From Diaphorobacter limosus (GTDB taxonomy: Bacteria > Pseudomonadota > Gammaproteobacteria > Burkholderiales > Burkholderiaceae_C), in contig NZ_CP136921.1 of the NCBI RefSeq assembly GCF_033100095.1, positions 2,636,501-2,700,500 on the forward strand: 64,000 bases of DNA, in the 5' to 3' direction. Every line of letters starts with the position of its first letter. Positions within the stretch are counted from its first letter, which is position 1. This document shows positions 26,701 through 34,848 of the stretch, piece after piece. The translations under genes were made by a program, and so were the position numbers. The notes beneath the pieces were generated by a model. It searched no databases, had not been told where the DNA came from, and was given only the letters and a program-made list of their open reading frames with translations.

Positions 26701-27281
26701 CAGAGCAGGCGCATGTCCATGCCCAGCAGCTCCTGCTCGTCATAGCCATAGTGGCGCGCCATGGCCGGGTTCACGGCCAGCAGGCGCAGGCTGCCCTGGT
26801 CACAGACCCACATCGGCTGCGGGTGCTCGGTGAACAGGCTGCGGTACTGCTGCCCGGCCTGCCAGTGCAGGCTGATGTCGATCATGCCGCCGACCATGCG
26901 CAGGCCACGGCCGCTGGCGTCGCGCAGCACGAAGCCGCGGTCGTCCACCCAGGCGTAGCTGCCGTCCTGGCGGCGAAAGCGGTACTGGGCGCACCAGAAC
27001 TCAGCAGTGCCGGCTATGACTTGCCGCAGACTTTGCTGCACCTGTGGCGCGTCGTCGGGGTGCAGGCGCAGCGTCCACGAGCTGCCGTCCGGCGGCAGGC
27101 TGGCCAGGGGCACGCCAAAGAGCCTTTCCATGCCGTCGTTCCAGCGCATGGTGTCGGACTGCAGATCCCGATCCCAGAAGGCGGAGGTCATGGCGCGAAA
27201 TGTCAGCGCGCCCGCCGCAGCCATGTCGGGCCTGTGCGTCATGCCCGCACCCGCAAAACCCCGCCCCTGGCCGCCCTGCAT
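23727..27281 (-). CDS. PAS/GAF-GGDEF-EAL cyclic-di-GMP signalling protein
   Basis: Multidomain protein of up to 1184 residues. N-terminal PAS domains (about residues 30-150 and 150-275), GAF-type regions (about 290-440 and 450-600) and a further PAS (about 610-730) precede a GGDEF domain (RLGGDEFVVLLEQ near 815) and an EAL domain (VEALLRW near 947, DDFGTGYSS, LKIDQGFV, IAEGVET). Both catalytic motifs look intact, so it may both make and degrade c-di-GMP. There is no membrane segment. The start is uncertain: MTHRP at 27242 or MTSAFWD at 27191 are alternatives and none has a clear ribosome-binding site. Confidence 0.92.
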   Translation of the reverse strand: MQGGQGRGFAGAGMTHRPDMAAAGALTFRAMTSAFWDRDLQSDTMRWNDGMERLFGVPLASLPPDGSSWTLRLHPDDAPQVQQSLRQVIAGTAEFWCAQYRFRRQDGSYAWVDDRGFVLRDASGRGLRMVGGMIDISLHWQAGQQYRSLFTEHPQPMWVCDQGSLRLLAVNPAMARHYGYDEQELLGMDMRLLWPQAQRAQADSALAMCSDARAAHTLATAATTWRHARKDGTLMDMEVFVGVTDFDGHPAWQILAHDITERSRIDAELARLSRAQRMRSACSETLLRANTEAELLHAVCAVAVQVGGYRMGWVGLARDDERKRIEPVAHAGGSPEYLAQLRLSWSPDEPGGQGPASICVRSGRTVVLRDMRANPTFDKVAGLLDALEFHSAIYLPLRGAERNLGLLCLYAPEVLEPGAQETQLLEAMAADLAFGLENLRTRAEQQRLQAAIVKVAKAVSAGTGVAFFDHLAQHMADALSAQVACVVRLQPPVDGQSLQAVTLSHISDGVVQPTLEYALSGTPSAQLLTQPLVVIEDRVAQLFPHDPVLARCRVRSYVGRQLTGSDGTPLGMILVMYRKPLRRAHLVDTALQIFAARAAAELQRQADDMRIRQQASLLNKASDAIIVRDLEHRITFWNEGAERLYGWSRAEALGHNAASLLYQDAQCFHQASAQVLRNGEWTGELQQYARDGRAIEVEGRWTLVRSEQGEAEAILAINSNIGQRKASEREIQRLALFDALTGLPNRAHFMQRMGQALAAAQRQRQGGALLFIDLDNFKQLNDTLGHDQGDLLLKSVAQRLNTCVRAMDTVARLGGDEFVVLLEQIGAQPATLAEHANKVGEKILNALSLPYALAGHQYRSTPSIGVALFDDQSTTVGELLKQADLAMYQAKMAGRSTLRFFNPGMQKAVDEHVAFEADLRSALAQQEFSLHYQPQLNARGQILGVEALLRWTQPRRGMVSPAEFIPAAEETGLILPLGRWVLHTACTRLAAWQKQPDLAPLTMAVNVSPRQFRDAGFVADVLRVLAVTGAPAAQLKLELTESLLVEDMAKTIATMEALRAHGVSFSLDDFGTGYSSLTYLKRMPLGQLKIDQGFVHDLLSDPNDAAIVRTIVALADSLGLEVIAEGVETEEQRHWLAQAGCQAYQGYLFSKPLPAQEVEQLMQSHISAKNAAGTGADGLLAYSI

Positions 27282-27616
27282 GGGCGGCAGGCGGGTGGCA
27301 GTGGGCAGGGGTTTGCGCTCATGCCCTAGGTCAAGGCAATGCGGCGCAAGCGGCCGACGGTGGCAGGACAGGTGGGCTCAACGGCATGGTGTGGCAGGGC
27401 ATGGTGAGGGGACGGCGGAAACCATGGTTTACCTGAGGTTACAGCCAATCCACCATGGGGCTGAACCCTCATTTGCAGGATGGGGTGCCCGCAGTTTCGC
27501 CGAGGCGGGCGCCTTGTGTTTGTAACAAGCAGGCATGCCAACTCCTTGCTGCAGCAAAGTATCCATCGGGTCAGGCTTGCCACGGCCCCCGGATTTCCAC
27601 GCCCCCGCCCGCTCCG
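27282..27616. other. Gene-free interval between DAHP synthase and the GGDEF/EAL gene
   Basis: These 335 bases hold no credible gene on either strand. Short inverted sequences around CCATGGTTTACC are present, but I see no riboswitch consensus, strong terminator or promoter. Confidence 0.5.
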
Positions 27617-28723
27617 CTATGGGGTGTTGCGCTCGCGCCGCGCGCGCACGGCAGCGGCCAGCTGCCGCAGCACTGGCACGGTCTGCGCAAAGCTGATGCA
27701 GGCATCGGTCACCGAGACGCCATGCCTGAGCGCCTGGCCGGGCACGATGTCCTGGCGGCCTTCCTCGAGGTGGCTTTCGATCATCACGCCGGTGATGCGC
27801 GCATCGCCGCCCGCGATCTGTGCCGCCACATCCTCGGCCACGGCGATCTGGCGTGCATGCTGCTTGCTGCTGTTGGCGTGCGACAGGTCGATCATCACCT
27901 GCGCTTGCTGGCCGGACTTTTGCAGCAGCTCGCAGGTCGATTGCACGTCGGCGGCGCTGTAGTTGGGTGCCTTGCCGCCGCGCAGGATCACATGGCAATC
28001 GTGGTTGCCGCGCGTCTCGAAGATGGCGGCCTGGCCCATCTTGGTCATGCCCATGAAGGCATGCTCGGCCTGCGCGGCCTGAATGGCATCCACGGCCACC
28101 TTCACGCCGCCGTCCGTGCCGTTCTTGAAGCCCACCGGGCAGGACAGGCCGCTGGCCAGCTGGCGGTGGCTCTGGCTCTCGGTGGTGCGCGCGCCGATGG
28201 CGGCCCAGCTCACCAGGTCGCTGATGTACTGGGGACTGAGCAGATCCAGGAACTCGGTGCCCACGGGCAGGCCCAGCGCCAGCACGTCCAGCAGCAGCAG
28301 GCGCGCGCGCTCCAGCCCCTCGTTGATGGCAAAGCTGCCGTCCAGGTGCGGGTCGTTGATATAGCCCTTCCAGCCCACGGTGGTGCGCGGCTTCTCGAAG
28401 TACACGCGCATCACGACAAGCAGATCCTGCGCCAGCGCGTCTGCCTCTTGCTTCAGCAGCCGCGCGTACTCCATGGCCTGGTCATGGTCGTGGATGGAAC
28501 AGGGCCCGACGACGACGATCAGCCGGTCGTCCTGGCCGTGCAGCACGCGCGACAGCTGCAGGCGGCTGGCCTCCACCAGCTCCTGCGCGGCGTCGGGCGC
28601 GGGCAGCCATTCCTCCAGGATGGCGGGTGTGATCAGGGGGCGCACGGCCTTGATGCGCAGGTCGTCGATGCGCGTGGTGTCGTGCGTGCTGGGCGTGGGG
28701 ATGGGGCGGTCGATGAGTGTCAT
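27617..28723 (-). CDS. aroG: 3-deoxy-7-phosphoheptulonate (DAHP) synthase, class I
   Basis: Enzyme of 368 residues that condenses phosphoenolpyruvate and erythrose 4-phosphate, the first step of the shikimate pathway. It has the class I signature VVVGPCSIHDHDQAMEYA, RVYFEKPRTTVGWKG, the catalytic lysine region SCPVGFKNGTDG and the metal-binding IDLSHANSSKQH with GVMIESHLEEG. The length matches the AroF/AroG/AroH group; which aromatic amino acid inhibits it cannot be read with confidence. No leader peptide or attenuator was seen upstream, where the NlpC/P60 gene lies 36 bp away on the same strand. Confidence 0.93.
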   Translation of the reverse strand: MTLIDRPIPTPSTHDTTRIDDLRIKAVRPLITPAILEEWLPAPDAAQELVEASRLQLSRVLHGQDDRLIVVVGPCSIHDHDQAMEYARLLKQEADALAQDLLVVMRVYFEKPRTTVGWKGYINDPHLDGSFAINEGLERARLLLLDVLALGLPVGTEFLDLLSPQYISDLVSWAAIGARTTESQSHRQLASGLSCPVGFKNGTDGGVKVAVDAIQAAQAEHAFMGMTKMGQAAIFETRGNHDCHVILRGGKAPNYSAADVQSTCELLQKSGQQAQVMIDLSHANSSKQHARQIAVAEDVAAQIAGGDARITGVMIESHLEEGRQDIVPGQALRHGVSVTDACISFAQTVPVLRQLAAAVRARRERNTP

Positions 28724-28759
28724 GGTGGCCCGATTGTCGCCCCTGCGCGGCGCGCCCGT

Positions 28760-29233
28760 TCAGGGGCGCCGGTAGCTGGCGGACTGCTGCGCCCAGTAGC
28801 GCGAGCGCAAATGATCCAGCCGCACCGTGCCACCGCTCGATGGTGCGTGCACGAAGCGCCCTTCGCCCACATAGATGCCGGCATGCGTGGGCCGGCCGCC
28901 GCCGAACAACACCAGGTCGCCGGTGCGCAGCTCGTCCTCCGGCACCGACGCGCCAAAACCGCTCAGCAGCGCCACCGTGCGCGGCGGGGCCACACCGGCG
29001 CGGCTGTTGTAGACATAGCCGATCAGGCCGCTGCAGTCAAAGCCGCCCTCGGGTGTGTTGCCGCCAAAGCGGTAGGGCGTACCCACCAGGCCCAGGGCGT
29101 GGATGGCGATGTCGCTCGATTGCTCGGCAGACAGCCGGGCATAGGCGCTGGAGCGCGCGGCGGGCGCCGTGCCGCAGCCCGCCAGCAACAGGCCGGCCGC
29201 GAGCAGCAAAACAGGGGGAACGAGCTTGCGCAT
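28760..29233 (-). CDS. NlpC/P60-family lipoprotein (peptidoglycan hydrolase)
   Basis: Predicted lipoprotein of 157 residues with a lipobox LLAGC at residues 16-20. The NlpC/P60 domain has the catalytic cysteine in GGFDCSGLIGYVY, the histidine in PTHAGIYVG and a third polar residue in RFVHAPSS. Such enzymes cleave D-Glu-meso-DAP or related bonds in cell-wall peptides. It is probably anchored in the outer membrane facing the wall. It is divergent from the MocR-like regulator. Confidence 0.88.
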   Translation of the reverse strand: MRKLVPPVLLLAAGLLLAGCGTAPAARSSAYARLSAEQSSDIAIHALGLVGTPYRFGGNTPEGGFDCSGLIGYVYNSRAGVAPPRTVALLSGFGASVPEDELRTGDLVLFGGGRPTHAGIYVGEGRFVHAPSSGGTVRLDHLRSRYWAQQSASYRRP

Positions 29234-29401
29234 GGCTGCAAGCCTAGCAGCCTGCCACCGCCGTTGGTGCAGCCGCCGCCAAGGCCCCGGCTTTCAGCTA
29301 CTTTTTCAGCGGCATTTCGGGTTGTATGGCCCTATTTCTGTTTCCGGCTGTGACGGGCGCCAGTTTTCTTGACCGATTCGGCGGCATATCGCGCGCATGG
29401 C

Positions 29402-29440
29402 AGTACAAAAAATCGTACTAGTACAAACAATACAATGTAC
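29402..29440. promoter_or_regulatory. GTAC-rich inverted repeats upstream of the MocR-like gene
   Basis: AGTAC occurs at 29402-29406, GTACTAGTAC (palindromic) at 29415-29424 and GTAC again at 29437-29440, with A-rich stretches between. The array ends 2 bp before the start codon of the GntR/MocR-type gene, so it is a good candidate operator for autoregulation. Confidence 0.5.
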
Positions 29441-29442
29441 CT

Positions 29443-30747
29443 ATGACATCTTTGTTCGTCGAAGGAAGCAATGCCAGAGACATTGCCACAAGCCTTGAAC
29501 ATGCCATGCGCAGCGGCGCCCTGCCACCCGGCTCTGCCCTGCCCCCGGTACGCCAGCTGGCCGTTGAGCTGGGCGTGAATCCCAACACCGTCGCGGCCGC
29601 CTATGCGCGGCTGCGCGCCGCCGGCCGCGTGCTCACGGCGGGGCGCAAGGGCACGCGCGTGGCCGGCGCGCCGCCCTCCCCCACCCCGGTCTATGCCGCG
29701 CCCGAGGGGCTGCGCGACCTGGCCGGCGACCAGGTCGACGCCGCCCTGCTGCCGCGCCTACGTGGCCAGGCCTGGACGCAGGCGCTGGCCCAACCCCTGG
29801 ATGGCGTGGCTGGCGATGCACCGCTGCTGGCTCAGGCCGCGCACTGGCTGCAGGGCCAGGGTCTGCCGGGCGAAGACCTGGGTTGTTTCTCGGGCGCGCT
29901 CGACGCCATCGAGCGCGCCCTGCGCCAGCATGCGCGTCCCGGTGACCGCGTGGGTGTGGAAGACCCGCTGTGGCCGCCGCTGCTGGCGCTCTTGCACAGC
30001 CTGCGCCTGGTGCCGGTGGCGCTGGCCGTCGATGCGCAGGGCATGTGCGTGCCGGCCGATGGCGTGCTGAGGGACTGCGCCGCCGTGGTGCTCACGCCGC
30101 GCGCGCAGCACCCCACGGGCGTGGCCATGACGGCGGCGCGCTGGAGGGCGCTGCGCCGCGCCTTGCGTGCCTGCCCGCACACACTGCTGATCCTGGACGA
30201 CCACTGGGGCCCCTTGAGCGCCGCGCCGCTGGCCATGGCCGGCACGCTGCCGCCGCTGTGGCTGCATGTGCTGTCCGTCACCAGCAGCCTGGGGCCGGAC
30301 TGCCGCGTGGCCGTGGTCAGCGGCACGCCAGGGCTGGTGCAGGGCATGTGCGCGCACCAGGCGCTGGGCCCGCGTGCCGTCAGCCGCTGGCTGCAGGGCC
30401 TGGTGGCGCAGCTGTGGCGCCAGGCCAGCCGGGGCAGGGGGCGTGGCTCCTGGCAGCACATGGCCGGCAGCTACGCCGCGCGCCGTGCGGCGCTGGCCCA
30501 GGCGCTGCGCCGCCACGGCGTGGCGGGCGACTGGGAGCGTGGCGAGGGCCTGCATGCATGGCTGCCCGTGGCCGACGAGGCCGCCGTGGCGCAGCACATG
30601 GCCGCGCACGGCTGGGCCGTGCAGGCGGGCGCGCCGCTGCGCCTGGGCAGTGGCCCGGCGATCCGCATCAACCTGGCGGCCCTGGGCCTGCGCGACATGG
30701 GGCGCCTCGCGCGCGATCTGGCGGCGGCGCTGCGGGCGGTGTCCTGA
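29443..30747 (+). CDS. MocR-like GntR-family regulator with degenerate aminotransferase domain
   Basis: Protein of 434 residues. The N-terminal winged helix (about 8-75; LPPVRQLAVELGVNPNTVAAAYARL) is GntR type, and residues about 90-430 follow the fold-type I aminotransferase layout of MocR regulators. The usual S-x-x-K PLP-lysine motif reads SVTSSLGPD, with serine in place of lysine. The conserved asparagine of TPRAQNPTG is histidine (TPRAQHPTG). It therefore probably cannot form a PLP Schiff base. The effector and target genes are unknown. GTAC repeats just upstream suggest autoregulation. Confidence 0.85.
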   Translation: MTSLFVEGSNARDIATSLEHAMRSGALPPGSALPPVRQLAVELGVNPNTVAAAYARLRAAGRVLTAGRKGTRVAGAPPSPTPVYAAPEGLRDLAGDQVDAALLPRLRGQAWTQALAQPLDGVAGDAPLLAQAAHWLQGQGLPGEDLGCFSGALDAIERALRQHARPGDRVGVEDPLWPPLLALLHSLRLVPVALAVDAQGMCVPADGVLRDCAAVVLTPRAQHPTGVAMTAARWRALRRALRACPHTLLILDDHWGPLSAAPLAMAGTLPPLWLHVLSVTSSLGPDCRVAVVSGTPGLVQGMCAHQALGPRAVSRWLQGLVAQLWRQASRGRGRGSWQHMAGSYAARRAALAQALRRHGVAGDWERGEGLHAWLPVADEAAVAQHMAAHGWAVQAGAPLRLGSGPAIRINLAALGLRDMGRLARDLAAALRAVS

Positions 30748-30788
30748 TGTCCCGCAGGCGGCGGGTGCGCTGTCTATGCTTTCGGCCG

Positions 30789-30814
30789 CTACCTTCCTCC
30801 AGTGAGGGAAGTAG
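30789..30814 (+). terminator. Hairpin after the MocR-like gene
   Basis: CTACCTTCCTC and GAGGGAAGTAG form a near-perfect stem with a CAGT loop, followed by TTTGAG. It lies 42 bp past the stop codon. Confidence 0.6.
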
Positions 30815-30835
30815 TTTGAGTGGCGCCAAGAATTA

Positions 30836-30896
30836 GATAAAAACGGCCTGTATCGCTTGTACGGTAAGCGCAAATAGCTATTAAAACAATAGCTAT
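30836..30896 (-). repeat. Dispersed intergenic repeat, copy 7
   Basis: AACGGCCTGTATCGCTTGTA, then CGGTAAGCGCAAATAGCTATT and a second AACAATAGCTAT. This is reverse orientation, with the AATAGCTAT half duplicated. It abuts the stop of the exonuclease gene. Confidence 0.6.
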
Positions 30897-31522
30897 GAGG
30901 TGTGAGCCGCGCCCGTTGACAGCCTGTCCAGCAGCTTGCCGATGGACTGGCGCGCGCAGCGCTGCAGCTGCATCAGCAGGGCGTGATCGGGCCAGGGGAC
31001 GCCAAAGCGCTGGCACAGCTCGCGCTGCATGCGTGCCAGCAGGGCGGCGGCCATTTCGGCGTCGGCCAGCGCGCGGTGGGCGCGGCCGGTGCGCGGCAGG
31101 CCCAGGTGGTCGGTGATGCGGCCCAGGCTGTGGCTGGGCGCGTCGGGAAACACGCGGCGCGACAGCAGTACGGTGCAGGCAAAGGGCTGGGGCGCGGCCA
31201 GGCCGGCGTGCTGCAGTTCGGACTGCCAGAACTTGCTGTCAAACGCAGCGTTGTGCGCCACCATGGGCGCGCTGCCTACAAAGCGCGCCGCCTCGCGCAT
31301 CACCGCCTCGGCGGGCGGCGCCGTGGCCAACATGGCATTGCTGATGCCGGTGAGCTGTTCGATGAACGGCGGGATGGTTACGCCGGTACGCATCAGGCTG
31401 TCAAAGCGATCGACGACCTGCTCGCCTTCCATGAGCACGATGGCCACCTCGGTGGCACGGGCGCCCTGGGCCGGCGCCATGCCGGTGGTCTCGAAGTCGA
31501 TGACGGCGATGGGTGCGGCCAC
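30893..31522 (-). CDS. DnaQ-family 3'-5' exonuclease
   Basis: DEDDh exonuclease of 209 residues. Exo I is IDFETTG (residues 8-14), Exo II is AHNAAFDSKFW (about 89-99) and Exo III is HRALADAEMA (about 148-157), all with intact metal ligands and histidine. This set resembles PolC-type or DNA polymerase III epsilon-like stand-alone exonucleases rather than a complete epsilon subunit. The last 50 residues are extra. It is 5 bp upstream of yjdM on the same strand. Confidence 0.88.
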   Translation of the reverse strand: MAAPIAVIDFETTGMAPAQGARATEVAIVLMEGEQVVDRFDSLMRTGVTIPPFIEQLTGISNAMLATAPPAEAVMREAARFVGSAPMVAHNAAFDSKFWQSELQHAGLAAPQPFACTVLLSRRVFPDAPSHSLGRITDHLGLPRTGRAHRALADAEMAAALLARMQRELCQRFGVPWPDHALLMQLQRCARQSIGKLLDRLSTGAAHTS

Positions 31523-31527
31523 GGGGT

Positions 31528-31881
31528 TCAGGCCTTTTTCAGGAACTCGGACTTGAGCAGCATGCTGCCCAGCTCGGTCTTGCAGTCCACGTTGTGGCCG
31601 TCGGCGCCGTCCACCAGGCGTATGCCCTTGATCTTGCTGCCCTTCTTGAGCACCGATGACGAACCCTTGACCTTCAGGTCCTTCACCAGGATCACGGCGT
31701 CGCCGTCGGCCAGATCGTTACCGTTGGCGTCGCGCACGCGGCTGTCTTCGGCATCGGCCGGCGCCGCCTCGGCCTGCATGGGCCATTCAAAGGCGCAGTC
31801 GGGGCAGATGTAGCTGGTACCGTCGGGGTAGGTGTTGGTCAGCCCGCATTGCGGGCAGGGTGGAATGCTGTGCTGGCTCAT
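31528..31881 (-). CDS. yjdM: YjdM/PhnA-family zinc-ribbon protein
   Basis: Small protein of 117 residues. An N-terminal zinc ribbon ([21 protein letters not shown]) is followed by a PhnA domain ([25 protein letters not shown]). Despite the old name phosphonoacetate hydrolase, most relatives have no proven activity. The start overlaps the dinG stop (ATGA at 31878-31881), so the two are translationally coupled. Confidence 0.88.
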   Translation of the reverse strand: MSQHSIPPCPQCGLTNTYPDGTSYICPDCAFEWPMQAEAAPADAEDSRVRDANGNDLADGDAVILVKDLKVKGSSSVLKKGSKIKGIRLVDGADGHNVDCKTELGSMLLKSEFLKKA

Positions 31882-34058
31882 GCCGCCGATTGTCGCCGCT
31901 GCAGCGCAAACGGCGGCAGCCCGGCCAGCAGGCGCTGGCCATAGCCGGTGCGCACCAGGCGCTTGTCGTAGCAGTAGACATGGGCCTGGTCGTCCTCGGT
32001 GCGGATGGCCCGGCCCACCCATTGCGCCAGGCGGATGGCGGTGGCCGGCACCACCAGCTCGCTGAACGGGTCGCGCCCGGCGCCGCGCAGCCATTCGGCG
32101 CGCGCCTCGCCCACCGGGTCGTCGGGCGGGGCAAAGGGCAGTTTGGTGATGAACAGCGATTCGCACAGGCTGCCCGGCAGGTCCAGCCCCTCGCCAAAGG
32201 ACTGCATGCCGAAGATGATGGACGGCAGGCCCTGGGCCACGCGCTCGCGGTGGCGCGCCAGCAGCTGCTGGCGCGGCAGGGTGTTCTGCACCAGAACCAC
32301 GGGGCGCATGGCGGTCGGCATGGCATCTACCGCCTGGCGCATCTGCTCGCGCGAGGTGAACAGCACCAGCGCGCCGGCCTCGACCAGCGCCAGGTCGGAC
32401 AGCAGCGCGTCCACCATCTCGGCCGTGAAGGTCTGGGCGTCGCGTGGCTCGGCCTGTGTTTCGGTGGCCACCAGCAGGCCCTGGCGCGCATAGTCGAAGG
32501 GGCTGGCCACGGCCAGCATGGTCACGGCGGCGTCGCCATGCAGGCCCGACTCGCGCAAAAAGAAGTCGAAATGCCCGCAGCTCGTCAGCGTGGCCGATGT
32601 CAGCACCGCGCCGCGCACGGCCGACCACAGGTGGTTCTTCAGCGTGTTGCCGGGCAGCACCGGGCTGGCGTGGGCGCGCACGACGATGAAGTCGCCCTCG
32701 ACCTGCAGCGTGAACCACTTGGCCGCCGGCACCGCGCCCTCGGGCGCGTCCTGCAGCAGCAACTGGGCACAAGCGTGCACGCCCTCCAGCCGTGGCGCCA
32801 GGCTGCCGATCTGGGCATACAGCTGGGACAGGCGGCGCGCCTCGTCGGGCTTGTCGCGCATCTCGCTCTTGAGCGCCTTGGCGATGGCGCTGAGGGCCTG
32901 CAGAAAGCCGTCCGCATGGTGCGCAGCCTGACCCAGGGGCCCGACGAGCGCATCGGGCAGCAGGCCGCCGCTCACGCGGGCGCGCGTGGGCATGGATGAG
33001 TTGAATGAGCGCCGGCCGGGCAGCGGCGCGCGCAGCTGCTCGCCATACACATCCATTACCAGCCGCGCCAGGTCCTGCAGCGCGGCGCGCAGGCGTGCGG
33101 TGTGGTTGGGGATGTCGGCTATCTCTTCCACCTCCACCAGCTGGCCTATGCGCAGCGCGCGGCTGGCCAGCTTGTCCAGCCAGGTCAGGCGCGACAGATC
33201 CATCTCGCAGGCGAACTGATCGAGCGCCGTGGCCGGCAGGTGGTGCGCCTCGTCAATGACCAGCAGGCAGTTGTCCAGCTCGGGCAAGAGGCGCGCGCCA
33301 ATCGAGGACAGCAGCAGGTCATGGTTGGCGACGATGACCTGGGCCGCCACCAGCTGTTTGCGCCGTTCGAAGTAGCTGCACTGGTTGAACAGCGGGCAAT
33401 GTCTGCCGGTGCAGGAGCTGGCCTCGGCCGCCACGGGGCTCCAGACCTCGGGCTCGGGTGGGGTGTCCAGGCTGTCGCGGTCGCCGTCCCAGCCGCCCTG
33501 GGCCAGGGCGTCGGCCAGACTGGCGTAGAAGCGCAGGCGTGCCTCGGCGTCGTGGCGCGGGTGCCGTGCTTGCGCGGCCTCGTCGGGGAACAGGTCGTCG
33601 TCGGGCAGATCGTCATCGCCGCCGCCGCTGCCGCCGCCGGCCAGGCGCTCCAGCTTCAGCTTGCAGACATAGCGTCCGCGCCCCTTGGCGAGCGCAAAGG
33701 CAAAGGGCTGCTCCATGCGCGCCGCAAGCTGCGGCAGATCCTTGTGCACCAGCTGCTCCTGCAGCGCCACCGTGGCCGTGGAGATCAATACCCGCGTGCC
33801 GCGCGCCAGCGCCATGGCAATCGCCGGCACGCTGTAGGCCAGCGACTTGCCCACGCCGGTGCCGGCCTGGATGACGGCGATGGCGCGCTCGGGTTCATCG
33901 ACATCGTCCTCGGGCTTGCCCAGCTGCGCCCGGGCGAAGGTCTCGGCCACCTGTCGGGCCATCAGGTGCTGGCCCTCGCGCACGCGAAAGCCGGCGCTGG
34001 CCTGAACCACCGACTCAAAGGATTGCAGGGCCTGATCGGCCCATTCTTGTGCGGACAT
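31878..34058 (-). CDS. dinG: DinG-type ATP-dependent DNA helicase
   Basis: XPD/DinG-family superfamily 2 helicase of 726 residues. Walker A is [13 protein letters not shown], the iron-sulfur cluster cysteines lie in YVCKLKLE and [12 protein letters not shown], the DEAH box is [10 protein letters not shown], and the C-terminal motif is QWVGRAIR. DinG unwinds R-loops and D-loops and helps resolve replication-transcription conflicts. The ATG at 34058 (MSAQEWAD) is preferred to a TTG at 34079. It heads a minus-strand unit with yjdM and possibly the exonuclease. Confidence 0.92.
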   Translation of the reverse strand: MSAQEWADQALQSFESVVQASAGFRVREGQHLMARQVAETFARAQLGKPEDDVDEPERAIAVIQAGTGVGKSLAYSVPAIAMALARGTRVLISTATVALQEQLVHKDLPQLAARMEQPFAFALAKGRGRYVCKLKLERLAGGGSGGGDDDLPDDDLFPDEAAQARHPRHDAEARLRFYASLADALAQGGWDGDRDSLDTPPEPEVWSPVAAEASSCTGRHCPLFNQCSYFERRKQLVAAQVIVANHDLLLSSIGARLLPELDNCLLVIDEAHHLPATALDQFACEMDLSRLTWLDKLASRALRIGQLVEVEEIADIPNHTARLRAALQDLARLVMDVYGEQLRAPLPGRRSFNSSMPTRARVSGGLLPDALVGPLGQAAHHADGFLQALSAIAKALKSEMRDKPDEARRLSQLYAQIGSLAPRLEGVHACAQLLLQDAPEGAVPAAKWFTLQVEGDFIVVRAHASPVLPGNTLKNHLWSAVRGAVLTSATLTSCGHFDFFLRESGLHGDAAVTMLAVASPFDYARQGLLVATETQAEPRDAQTFTAEMVDALLSDLALVEAGALVLFTSREQMRQAVDAMPTAMRPVVLVQNTLPRQQLLARHRERVAQGLPSIIFGMQSFGEGLDLPGSLCESLFITKLPFAPPDDPVGEARAEWLRGAGRDPFSELVVPATAIRLAQWVGRAIRTEDDQAHVYCYDKRLVRTGYGQRLLAGLPPFALQRRQSAA

Positions 34059-34185
34059 GGATGGGGGCGGGCGCTTCAACCGTGGCGCACCGGATGCTGT
34101 GATTTCGTCCAGTTATGGTAGTCGATTGCGTTGCCTGCCCGCGGCCGCAGGGGCATTGCACCGAAACGGGCAACAATCGCGCGTC

Positions 34186-34794
34186 ATGAAGCTGCACACC
34201 TTGCTGTCGGTTGCCGACTTTGAACGCCGCGCACAAGCCCTGCTGCCGCGCGCCGTGCTCGGTTACCTGAATGGCGGCACCGAGGATGGCCTGACCTTGC
34301 AGGCCAACCGCGATGCCCTGCGCGCCGTGCAGTTTCGCCCCAAGGGGCTGGTGGGCGTGGCCGAGCGCTCGCAACGGGTCACGCTGTGGGGCCGCAGTTA
34401 TGCCCACCCGTTTGGCATCGCCCCCATGGGCGTGACGGCCATGTGCCGCCATCGCTGTGAGCAGGATCTGGCCGCCGCACGCCATGGCCGGGTGCTGGCC
34501 GCCGTGCCGCGCGACTTTCCGGTGCTGATCGACGGGGGCTTTCGCCGTGGCACCGATATCCTCAAGGCCATGGCCCTGGGCGCGCGCATGGTGTTTCTGG
34601 GGCGTGCCATGCTTTATGGCGCGGCCGTGGCCGGCCAGGCCGGCGTGGCGCGTGTGATCGACATCCTGGGCACGGAGATCGACCGCAACCTGGGCCTGCT
34701 TGGCTGCCCCGATGTGAACGCGCTGGATCAGGACTTCATCGTGCGTTTGCGTGCTGGCCATCCCGGCATGCAGGCCGGATATCAAATACTATAA
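34186..34794 (+). pseudogene. Internally deleted alpha-hydroxyacid oxidase (LldD/GOX family)
   Basis: Reading frame of 202 residues whose first part (LLSVADFERRAQALLPRAVLGYLNGGTEDG, FGIAPMGVTAM) and last part (VPVLIDGG-like FPVLIDGGFRRGTDILKAMALGARMVFLGRAMLYG) both match the FMN-dependent alpha-hydroxyacid oxidases, which are about 360-390 residues long. The middle 160-170 residues, including much of the FMN-binding barrel, are missing. The join falls near codon 98 (EQDLAAAR-HGRVLAAV) and keeps the frame. It cannot form a complete barrel, so it is most likely non-functional. Confidence 0.8.
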
Positions 34795-34848
34795 AAATTA
34801 TAGCGTTTAGCGACTATGTATAGGGCGCTGGAGGCCATTTTCATTCAA
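34784..34848 (+). repeat. Dispersed intergenic repeat, copy 8
   Basis: ATACTATAAAAATTATAGCG, then TTTAGCGACTATGTATAGGG and CGCTGGAGGCCATTTTCATT. It straddles the end of the oxidase remnant and the end of the homoserine dehydrogenase gene. Confidence 0.6.

Noticed and set aside
27282-27616. A c-di-GMP riboswitch upstream of the GGDEF/EAL gene
   Set aside because: The interval was read on both strands and no GEMM-type core or convincing aptamer was seen.
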